Positions 1 to 4,613 of a stretch of DNA of 5,348 bases are shown in pieces (the first letter of the stretch is position 1; each line of letters opens with the position of its first letter). The DNA comes from Mariprofundaceae bacterium. Its GTDB lineage: Bacteria; Pseudomonadota; Zetaproteobacteria; Mariprofundales; Mariprofundaceae. A model generated the notes under the pieces. That model ran no database searches. It was not told the DNA's origin and worked only from the letters and a program-made list of their open reading frames with translations. The stretch spans positions 1-5,348 of the forward strand of contig WSZY01000122.1 of NCBI GenBank assembly GCA_013139875.1, given 5' to 3'. The translations under genes were made by a program, and so were the position numbers.

Positions 1-30
1 CCACTGCCCTCTGAGGCGGGGCGTTGCTTC

Positions 31-61
31 TGGAGCACTCTGAAAAAAGTCAGGGTCTCCA
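31..61 (-). terminator. Hairpin with T-rich loop downstream of aroG
   Basis: Nested arms TGGAG (31-35)/CTCCA (57-61) and CTGA (40-43)/TCAG (50-53) enclose a run of six A (T6 on the minus strand, 43-48). On the minus strand the T6 run also lies about 14 nt after the 63-82 hairpin. Together they may terminate aroG, but the T-run does not directly follow a strong stem, so this is not a canonical intrinsic terminator. Nothing else, and no gene, can be recognised in bases 1-30. Confidence 0.3.
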
Positions 62-62
62 T

Positions 63-112
63 ATGTCCCATCCATGGGACATCAAAATCAACTGCGTAAG
101 CGTTTGATTTTG
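63..112 (-). repeat. Two-hairpin element in the aroG 3' flank, related to the 1403-1583 repeats
   Basis: The minus strand holds two adjacent hairpins starting 5 nt after the aroG stop codon. The first pairs CAAAATCAA with TTGATTTTG (104-112 with 83-91) around a 12-nt loop. The second is a perfect 8-bp stem ATGTCCCA/TGGGACAT (63-70, 75-82) with loop TGGA on the minus strand. The order of an A/T-rich TCA/TGA stem followed by a CCA-TGGA-TGG hairpin is the same as in the two plus-strand copies at 1403-1583, but the roughly 30-bp linker is missing. The pairing is seen directly; membership of the same family is inferred. Confidence 0.5.
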
Positions 113-117
113 TACCT

Positions 118-1182
118 CTAATTCTTCTTCCGACGTCTGCGCACAGCCCCGGCAAAGACACTCAACAACTCAGCCGTATCTTCCCAGTTAATACAGGCGT
201 CGGTAATACTGGTTCCAAATTCAGGCTTTATGCCCGGCTTCACATCCTGGCGCCCCGCATTGAGATGGCTCTCAACCATGATGCCGATAATATGATGATT
301 GCCGGATGCAACCTGATTGGAGATATCTTTGCCCACCTCAATCTGAAGCTGGTGCTGCTTGCGGCTATTGGCATGGCTGCAATCAATCATCACACCGGCC
401 TCAACACCGGCCGCTGCCAGCTTGCTCACGGCATCGGCAACACTCCGGGCATCATAATTGGGCTCACTGCCACCACGCAGAATCACATGGCAGTCATCAT
501 TTCCACTCGTAGAGAAGATGGCAGAGTGCCCCTTCTTGGTCAGTGATAAAAAGTGATGGGGATGCGCCGCCGCCCGAACGGCATCAATGGCAACAGCAAA
601 GCCTCCATCGGTACCATTTTTAAACCCGACCGGACAGGAGAGGCCCGATGCAAGTTCACGATGCCCCTGGCTCTCAGTGGTGCGGGCGCCGATTGCACCC
701 CAACTGACAAGGTCGGCATAATACTGCGGCGTAATCAGATCAAGGAACTCCGTTCCTGCCGGAACACCCAGGTCATTGATCTCCTGTAACAGTTTGCGTG
801 CCAGACGGATGCCCTTATTGATTTCAAAGGTGCCATCCAGATTCGGGTCGTTAATCAACCCCTTCCAGCCAACCGTAGTGCGTGGTTTCTCAAAGTAGAC
901 CCGCATCACAATCAGAAGGTCATCACCAAGCTCTTCGCGCACGCTCTTCAGGCGCCGTGCATACTCGAGTGCAGCGTCAGGGTTATGGATCGAGCAGGGG
1001 CCAACGATAACCAGCAGGCGATCGTCCTCACCATGCAGAATCTGATGAATGGCGTGCCTTGTCTGGCAAATGGCTGCTGCTGCCTCTGTGCTCACTGGAT
1101 ATTCGGCATGTACCAGGGCAGGTGAAACCACCTCTTTGATACCGCAAATACGCAGGTCGTCTGTTTGATGTATTACGGACAT
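118..1182 (-). CDS. aroG: 3-deoxy-7-phosphoheptulonate (DAHP) synthase, class I, AroG-like
   Basis: Condenses phosphoenolpyruvate and erythrose-4-phosphate to DAHP, the first step of the shikimate pathway, in the cytoplasm. The 354-residue product aligns end to end with E. coli AroG (about 350 aa). It shows GPCSIH (61-66), the KPRTT stretch (99-103), GARTTESQ (165-172) and SCPVGFKNGTDG (182-193). All four metal ligands are present: C63, H270, E304 and D328. Residues matching the AroG Phe-site positions are kept (D148, P152, S182, F211, S213), but AroG V221 is Phe here (F223); the sequence is unlike Trp-type AroH. A Phe- or Tyr-inhibited isozyme is therefore likely, though the effector cannot be fixed. 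I chose the ATG at 1182 because it begins the conserved N-terminus (QTDDLRI) and has AAGGA 11 nt upstream. An in-frame GTG at 1209 would add nine unconserved residues and lacks a good Shine-Dalgarno. The basic RRRRKKN tail is slightly longer than in AroG. The gene stands alone behind a long intergenic region. Confidence 0.97.
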   Translation of the reverse strand: MSVIHQTDDLRICGIKEVVSPALVHAEYPVSTEAAAAICQTRHAIHQILHGEDDRLLVIVGPCSIHNPDAALEYARRLKSVREELGDDLLIVMRVYFEKPRTTVGWKGLINDPNLDGTFEINKGIRLARKLLQEINDLGVPAGTEFLDLITPQYYADLVSWGAIGARTTESQGHRELASGLSCPVGFKNGTDGGFAVAIDAVRAAAHPHHFLSLTKKGHSAIFSTSGNDDCHVILRGGSEPNYDARSVADAVSKLAAAGVEAGVMIDCSHANSRKQHQLQIEVGKDISNQVASGNHHIIGIMVESHLNAGRQDVKPGIKPEFGTSITDACINWEDTAELLSVFAGAVRRRRKKN

Positions 1183-1245
1183 GGCTCCAAATTTCCTTCC
1201 ACCGTTCACTACCAGAATTCAACTGCGCAGGAGTATCGCAGAAAA

Positions 1246-1273
1246 TCGACAAACTTTTTAGCATGAATATTAT
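1246..1273 (+). promoter_or_regulatory. Possible plus-strand promoter facing the GGA-hairpin region
   Basis: TCGACA (1246-1251) matches the sigma70 -35 consensus at 5 of 6 positions. TATTAT (1268-1273) matches the -10 at 5 of 6, with a 16-bp spacer. A start near 1280 would transcribe rightward through the direct repeats and the two-hairpin repeats. It is only a consensus match; the spacer is one base short of optimal. Confidence 0.35.
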
Positions 1274-1284
1274 TTATGCTTCAA
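1255..1284 (-). promoter_or_regulatory. aroG: Possible aroG promoter
   Basis: On the minus strand TTGAAG (1279-1284) serves as -35 and TAAAAA (1255-1260) as -10, each matching 4 of 6, with an 18-bp spacer. A TG dinucleotide (TGC) precedes the -10. It would give an aroG leader of about 65 nt. It overlaps the divergent plus-strand candidate and the 1260-1280 palindrome. Weak evidence; no TyrR-type box was recognised. Confidence 0.25.
1260..1280. promoter_or_regulatory. 21-bp imperfect palindrome between aroG and the plus-strand candidate transcript
   Basis: Arms AGCAT and AATA pair with TATT and ATGCT around a single central T, with one mismatched position per arm (1265/1275). It lies exactly over the putative -10 of both divergent promoters. 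This is the usual position for a dimeric repressor site, but no known operator consensus was recognised. Confidence 0.35.
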
Positions 1285-1329
1285 TCGTAACCCGTATGCA
1301 GCTCATCTCTCTATCCGCACATGGATGTC

Positions 1330-1346
1330 CCCCAGGGCACTTTCTC
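1330..1346. repeat. 17-bp direct repeat, copy 1
   Basis: CCCCAGGGCACTTTCTC recurs 27 bp further on with two transitions. The CCCCAGGG core is itself nearly dyad-symmetric. It lies upstream of the two-hairpin repeats and about 150 bp upstream of aroG. Confidence 0.7.
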
Positions 1347-1354
1347 TTGCGCAA
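1347..1354. repeat. TTGCGCAA palindrome between the direct repeats
   Basis: A perfect 8-bp palindrome in the spacer of the two 17-bp direct repeats. Its placement makes the block look like a composite protein-binding site, but no factor is identified. Confidence 0.4.
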
Positions 1355-1356
1355 CA

Positions 1357-1373
1357 CCCCAGGGTACCTTCTC
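1357..1373. repeat. 17-bp direct repeat, copy 2
   Basis: CCCCAGGGTACCTTCTC is the second copy, matching the first at 15 of 17 positions. The period of 27 bp is about two and a half helical turns, so the two copies lie on roughly opposite faces of the DNA. Confidence 0.7.
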
Positions 1374-1402
1374 TGCTACAAACGGCATTCACCTTGTGCG
1401 GC

Positions 1403-1480
1403 GGCGGACAAAAAGGCAGGAAAGCCGTTTGGACGGCCGTAAGCCACCCACAGGGCGAGAGCCATGGATGGCTCGAGTCA
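1403..1480 (+). repeat. Two-hairpin tandem repeat, copy 1
   Basis: 78 bp beginning GGCGGACA and ending GAGTCA. Hairpin 1 pairs AAAAGGC (1411-1417) with GCCGTTT (1424-1430), with one mismatch, around loop AGGAAA. A TTTGGACGG linker and a CCACCCA stretch follow. Hairpin 2 is a perfect GAGCCA/TGGCTC stem (1459-1464, 1469-1474) with loop TGGA. The second copy starts 100 bp downstream. Confidence 0.75.
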
Positions 1481-1502
1481 ATATCATGAAACCGTGAGCG
1501 TA

Positions 1503-1583
1503 GGCGGACAAATCAGCAGGAGAGCTGATTTGGAGGGGCTTTAGACCACCCAAAGGTGAGAGGCCATGGATGGACTCGAATCA
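1503..1583 (+). repeat. Two-hairpin tandem repeat, copy 2
   Basis: 81 bp, again GGCGGACA to GAATCA. Hairpin 1 is a perfect 8-bp AAATCAGC/GCTGATTT stem (1510-1517, 1524-1531) with loop AGGAGA. Hairpin 2 pairs GAG.CCA with TGG.CTC (1560-1566, 1571-1577) around TGGA, with one G/A mismatch. Stem bases differ from copy 1 in compensating pairs while the loops and the linker GGA are kept, so structure seems to be conserved over sequence. Confidence 0.75.
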
Positions 1584-1606
1584 CATGCGCCGCCAAAGCG
1601 ATTTAA

Positions 1607-1630
1607 GCAAAAGGCATTGAAGCCTTTTGC
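1607..1630 (-). terminator. 9-bp hairpin downstream of rnpB
   Basis: GCAAAAGGC (1607-1615) and GCCTTTTGC (1622-1630) form a perfect stem with a 6-nt loop. On the minus strand it lies just beyond the rnpB T7 run and is followed by TTAAAT, so it could be a back-up terminator for rnpB. On the plus strand no T-run follows. It could also separate rnpB from anything transcribed toward it. Confidence 0.4.
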
Positions 1631-1638
1631 GTATCAAT

Positions 1639-1645
1639 AAAAAAA
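1639..1645 (-). terminator. rnpB: T7 run at the rnpB 3' end
   Basis: Seven T on the minus strand follow the 3' strand of P1 (GCGGAGTGG on the plus strand, 1646-1654) with no gap. P1's partner is about 370 nt away, so the helix before the U-run is long-range and not a local hairpin, unless another fold forms during transcription. Confidence 0.5.
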
Positions 1646-2021
1646 GCGGAGTGGCCCTGTAAGCCGGGTTCTGTACCTCTGCCCGGTGGGCAGAAGCGGT
1701 AGCCATTCATCTAGGCCTGCAGTTGCCTGCAGGCTCAAGCAGCCTACCCGGAAGCAGCGTGGGCCACGCCTGTTGCTTCCCTATTTGGCCTTGCTACGAA
1801 TGGGGTTTACCTCAGCTCCCGTCCGTTACCGCACGGGACGGTGCGCTCTTACCGCACCCTTTCACCCTCACCGGTTTTGCAACCGGCAGTCTATTCTCTG
1901 TAGCACTTTCCCGGGGTCACCCCCACCGGACGTTATCCGGCATTCTGCCCTGTGTAGCCCGGACTTTCCTCGGCAGGAATGTGCAAGCACACACCTGACG
2001 CGACCACCCGGACCACTCCGC
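1646..2021 (-). ncRNA. rnpB: RNase P RNA, bacterial class A
   Basis: Catalytic RNA of ribonuclease P, which removes 5' leaders from pre-tRNAs together with the RnpA protein. On the minus strand the conserved blocks appear in order: GAGGAAAGTCCGGGCT (1956-1971), ACAGAGAATAGACTGCC (1885-1901), GGTGAAAGGGTGCGGTAAGA with AGCGCACC (1840-1866), AGCAAGGCCAAATAGGG (1779-1795), GGGTAGGCTGCTTGAGCC (1732-1749) and ACAGAACCCGGCTTA (1660-1674). The GGU that pairs with the tRNA CCA end in E. coli L15 is at 1746-1748. The ends form a perfect 9-bp P1 (2013-2021 with 1646-1654), which sets the boundaries and gives 376 nt, as in E. coli (377). A 7-bp hairpin (1678-1694) between the P2 3' strand and the last core block looks like P19, which E. 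coli lacks. Overlapping open frames here are not genes. Confidence 0.98.
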
Positions 2022-2027
2022 CGGTGA

Positions 2028-2057
2028 ATACTACAGCAAATTCAGATCTATGGACAA
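2028..2057 (-). promoter_or_regulatory. rnpB: rnpB promoter
   Basis: On the minus strand TTGTCC (2052-2057) is the -35 and TAGTAT (2028-2033) the -10, preceded by TG, with an 18-bp spacer. Counting 6-8 nt from the -10 places the start at about 2021, exactly where the 5' strand of P1 begins. That agreement supports the call. Confidence 0.65.
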
Positions 2058-2060
2058 ATT

Positions 2061-2092
2061 GAGAAAGAAACAGGCCGCCGGATCTGTCCGGC
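2061..2092 (-). terminator. Possible terminator of the mtnA-omp85-asmA operon
   Basis: On the minus strand a perfect GCCGGA/TCCGGC stem (2087-2092, 2077-2082) with a CAGA loop is followed by GGCCTG and then the pyrimidine-rich TTTCTTTCTC. The T-rich part starts several bases after the stem, so termination may be inefficient. It lies about 80 bp after the asmA-like stop and only 3 bp upstream of the rnpB -35, so read-through into rnpB is possible. The rest of 2022-2174 shows no gene. Confidence 0.45.
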
Positions 2093-2174
2093 AGGAGCCC
2101 GCCTTAACAACCCCTGCATGGTAAAGATCACTGTCGTTGCAGCCGTCTCCGTTACCTCACAGGGTATGCCACAC

Positions 2175-3299
2175 TCACTTACCGAAAAGGCTCTTGATGC
2201 CGCTGCCTATTCCCTCTACTGCACTGCCTGCTGCACCACCGATCTTGGAGCCAACGGCGGCCCCTGTCGGGCCGCCAATGGTCGCACCAATAGTTCCACC
2301 GATCAGCGATGATGGCGCAGGATAGATTCTGGGGCTCTCTGTTGTGCCGCCAACCATCAGTTTCGCACCGGAAAGCCCCTTCATGCCACTGGTATTGATC
2401 TCGCCATCAAGCTTGCCGCTTCCCTTGATCGTGACATGGCCGCTGGCATTAAATGCCGATGCATCAAGCACAATCTCTTTCAGATAGATATCCTGACCGC
2501 GCACCTGCAATTGTGTTTTGAAAACATCAAACAGAATTGCTCCGGAGGCACCTGTGACATTGCCATGTATCAGGGCCGCCGCCACACCTGAAAGGCCGAT
2601 GCCTTCAAACTGGCCCTTGGTCATCTTCACCGGACCATCCACCTTCAGTGAACGCTGCATCGCTTTCTCATCCGCGCCCCTGGTAGATATTTTAAGTGTC
2701 GAGGCAAACGTGCCGGAGACCTTCTCCTGCCCTGCGGCATCTTTCATCAGTGGCAACATCTGAATCTCCGCGGCATTGATATCCGCTGTCAGTGTGCGCT
2801 TCTTACCCTCCAGGGGTGTCAGTCTGGCATTTAATACAACGGTTCCAACGTAGAGGTTCGCCTTCCAGTTCGGCAGCGTCAGCGTATCTTCCGCCAGCTT
2901 GATTGTACCTGTCACCCTGTTGATGTGAATCACATGGACATTTTTACCCCTGGCCTGCTCAGAGACCCTAAAGGTGATATCCTTGAATGTAATGCCTGAA
3001 ACTTCCGCGCGACCATCAAACAGCGGAGCGAGCTCAACAGCCAGTGAGCCTGAGCCAACAGACAGCTTTGGCATACCACCCTCTACATCCTCCACGGTCA
3101 GCTTTTTAATCGACAGTGAAGGCGTCGGGATAATACTTACCGAAAGTGATTCGATTTTGACCGGCATGCCTGCTGCCTTGGTCGCCTCCTCCTCTACAAC
3201 CTGACGAATCTGGTCAGCCGGAATCAGAAACGGGGTGGCAATGACTATCAGCAGCAACACACCCACTGTAATAACAATGTAACGGACTATTTTTTTCAT
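2175..3299 (-). CDS. AsmA-like inner-membrane-anchored protein with C-terminal glycine zipper
   Basis: A 374-residue protein. Residues 5-26 form one hydrophobic N-terminal helix after MKK, with no obvious cleavage site, so it is probably anchored in the inner membrane with its body in the periplasm. After the anchor comes an AsmA-type opening: a charged helix (about 28-43), then beta-rich sequence with PxLxIxxLxV (60-69). A C-terminal AsmA-like block runs from about 193 to 325 (VSGTFASTLKISTRG, then GQFEGIGLSG and similar strands). The tail, 334-373, is glycine-rich with Gly at 334, 338, 342, 346, 350, 354 and 358. AsmA-family proteins include TamB and YhdP, which bridge the envelope and are linked to lipid transport; this one is far shorter, nearer AsmA in plan. 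The ATG at 3299 has AGGAGG 5 nt upstream. It follows the Omp85 gene by 36 bp, so a joint envelope role is inferred. The exact function is unknown. Confidence 0.8.
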   Translation of the reverse strand: MKKIVRYIVITVGVLLLIVIATPFLIPADQIRQVVEEEATKAAGMPVKIESLSVSIIPTPSLSIKKLTVEDVEGGMPKLSVGSGSLAVELAPLFDGRAEVSGITFKDITFRVSEQARGKNVHVIHINRVTGTIKLAEDTLTLPNWKANLYVGTVVLNARLTPLEGKKRTLTADINAAEIQMLPLMKDAAGQEKVSGTFASTLKISTRGADEKAMQRSLKVDGPVKMTKGQFEGIGLSGVAAALIHGNVTGASGAILFDVFKTQLQVRGQDIYLKEIVLDASAFNASGHVTIKGSGKLDGEINTSGMKGLSGAKLMVGGTTESPRIYPAPSSLIGGTIGATIGGPTGAAVGSKIGGAAGSAVEGIGSGIKSLFGK

Positions 3300-3304
3300 G
3301 ACCG

Positions 3305-3310
3305 CCTCCT
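3305..3310 (-). promoter_or_regulatory. Strong ribosome binding site of the asmA-like gene
   Basis: A full AGGAGG on the minus strand, 5 nt before the ATG at 3299, in the 36-bp gap after the Omp85 gene. It fixes the start and suggests independent, efficient initiation. Confidence 0.85.
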
Positions 3311-3335
3311 GACAGACTCCGACATCTTTATCTCA

Positions 3336-4613
3336 TTAAAAGGACTGTCCTGTTCCCAAGTGTAGACGCCATTTCCGGGTTGCGGAACCGTAAGCCACAT
3401 CCGCACGTAGTGTTCCGTTCACCAGCCAGCGCAGCGTCCAACGGACTCCCCCGCCAACACCGACCACAATCGGTTTGCCATACGCGCTTCTGCCTTCCAA
3501 ACTTACGTGCCCAACATCGACAAACGCCACCATCTGAACATTACTGTTGATCTCCCAGGGATAGCGCCCCTCAAGCGTACCGTAGATGTAGGCATTTCCC
3601 TGCAGGTCGCCGGAATAGTAGCCTCTCATGCCCTTGCTATTGCCCACATCAAACAGCCCGTCACGAAGATACTCCCCCGTCACCAAACCGGCATTGATCC
3701 GGTAACTCAACGTGTTTTGCCGGCCCATATCAATATGCCTGCGCAGTGACGTCGTCTGTCTATAGCTGTTGATGGTAGAGCCTACTGCTTTGTGTGCGAC
3801 AGATAGATTGTAATTAAACTCATTGCCGGTAAACCAGGTGATATGGTCACTTACCAGCCGATAGCTGGTCGAGGCCTGAACAGCCTGACGCCGTAATCCT
3901 ATTACATCCGATAGAGGTGGCCCGCTCTTTAAGGCGTAGGCGGTCTCATTTGCCGCGAAACCGAGTCGAACACCCCACCCCTCTCCGGGTACCGGCCCGA
4001 ACCCGTAGCTGATACCACTGCTCCAGCTTTGTGTCTCCTGAGAATAACTGCTGGTTAAGATGCCGTTCTCGTAAGCATCAAAAACAGAGCTGCCTCTATC
4101 AAAGGAGGCATCAAAGCCGAAGTTGCTGTCTCTGATTCTTCGCCATGCGTATGAACCTTGATATGAGATGCCATTATTGGATGCAATAGATGAAAAGTTT
4201 TTTCCGGTATCCGCGCGTACAGCCAGGCGAAGTTTATGGTTAAGCCCCCAGAGGTTGTGGTGGGTCATGGTCAAGCCTGCTGACGATACTCCGTTATCCT
4301 TCCGTGTTGCCTCGGGAAGCAGCCACAAAGGCCATCGATCATTCACCCTGATATGAACGATACCGTTATCATCCGGAGGAGGTACGATGGCTTCGCTGAA
4401 CAGGCCAAGGTTTCTGAGTCGTCTGGAAGCAACCTCTCCATATTCATCTTTCCACACATCGCCCACTTCAAAAGGGAGCTCCCGTTCCACCGTCCGGGCA
4501 TTAGAATACTCTAACCCTATAATTTCTATGCCTTTTATTAGATTTTCTGCCGCTGCTACTGTTGGAAACAGCAGCATCGCCAGCAGCAGAAGCCTTTGAA
4601 TCATGGTTTCCAT
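3336..4613 (-). CDS. Small Omp85-family outer-membrane protein (one POTRA-like domain plus barrel)
   Basis: A 425-residue protein. It starts with a signal peptide (hydrophobic LLLLAMLLF core, likely cleavage near AAA/EN at 22-23). One POTRA-like unit follows at about 24-92 (IKGIEIIGL, RTVERELPFEVGD, RRLRNLGLF, VHIRV). The remainder (about 110-425) is an alternating-strand barrel. The Omp85 hallmark RGY motif is at 330-332, followed by the typical EGRYPW and FVDVGHV strands, and the chain ends in Phe, the usual BAM recognition end. BamA has five POTRA units and TamA three, so this is a minimal member. Possible roles are protein or lipid handling at the outer membrane, perhaps with the AsmA-like protein downstream (inference). 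ATG 4613 has GAGG 8 nt upstream and overlaps mtnA by 13 bp. An alternative ATG at 4604 gives a classic ATGA overlap and a 422-residue protein with a more typical signal peptide. Either start suggests translational coupling to mtnA. Confidence 0.9.
   Translation of the reverse strand: METMIQRLLLLAMLLFPTVAAAENLIKGIEIIGLEYSNARTVERELPFEVGDVWKDEYGEVASRRLRNLGLFSEAIVPPPDDNGIVHIRVNDRWPLWLLPEATRKDNGVSSAGLTMTHHNLWGLNHKLRLAVRADTGKNFSSIASNNGISYQGSYAWRRIRDSNFGFDASFDRGSSVFDAYENGILTSSYSQETQSWSSGISYGFGPVPGEGWGVRLGFAANETAYALKSGPPLSDVIGLRRQAVQASTSYRLVSDHITWFTGNEFNYNLSVAHKAVGSTINSYRQTTSLRRHIDMGRQNTLSYRINAGLVTGEYLRDGLFDVGNSKGMRGYYSGDLQGNAYIYGTLEGRYPWEINSNVQMVAFVDVGHVSLEGRSAYGKPIVVGVGGGVRWTLRWLVNGTLRADVAYGSATRKWRLHLGTGQSF

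Larger units (their letters stand above)
1280..1630 (+). ncRNA. Candidate GGA-hairpin small RNA (CsrB/RsmZ-like) or structured repeat transcript
   Basis: This fills the long gene-free stretch between rnpB and aroG. No protein reading frame in it is convincing. Read on the plus strand it contains ten GGA triplets between 1323 and 1574. Five fall in predicted hairpin loops: ACA-TGGA-TGT (1319-1328), AGGAAA (1418-1423), TGGA (1465-1468), AGGAGA (1518-1523) and TGGA (1567-1570). The first reads ACATGGATGT, close to the CsrA SELEX core ACARGGAUGU. A possible promoter lies at 1246-1273 and a 9-bp hairpin at 1607-1630 could mark the 3' end, but no U-tract follows it on this strand. Length would be about 350 nt, similar to CsrB. 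The alternative is a dispersed repeat cluster with no sRNA function. Boundaries are inferred. Confidence 0.3.

Noticed and set aside
1..117. 6S RNA, tRNA or the end of another gene
   Set aside because: No tRNA cloverleaf, no 6S-like long bulged hairpin, and no coherent reading frame in the short stretch; only hairpins are supported.
265..789. Plus-strand open frames opposite aroG
   Set aside because: Shadows of the strongly conserved DAHP synthase frame; no ribosome binding site or recognisable domain.
1183..1209. GTG at 1209 as the aroG start
   Set aside because: Adds nine residues with no counterpart in AroG and lacks a Shine-Dalgarno; the ATG at 1182 begins the conserved part.
1028..1264. 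78-codon minus-strand frame overlapping the aroG 5' end, considered as a leader peptide
   Set aside because: It runs deep into aroG in another frame and shows no run of Phe, Tyr or Trp codons or attenuator-type stem pair.
1260..1280. ArgR (ARG box) site at the palindrome
   Set aside because: Only the TGAAT half fits; the second half-site matches poorly.
1403..1583. CRISPR array or ERIC element
   Set aside because: Only two imperfect units of about 80 bp without constant short repeats and spacers, and no match to the ERIC core sequence.
1686..2027. Open reading frames of 113 and 91 codons on the plus strand
   Set aside because: They lie entirely within rnpB, on the opposite strand; the RNA's conserved blocks explain the sequence and the translations resemble no protein family.
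2118..2325. Plus-strand frames opposite the asmA-like 3' end
   Set aside because: Pro/Ala-rich translations arise from the antisense of the glycine-zipper codons and have no supporting start signals.
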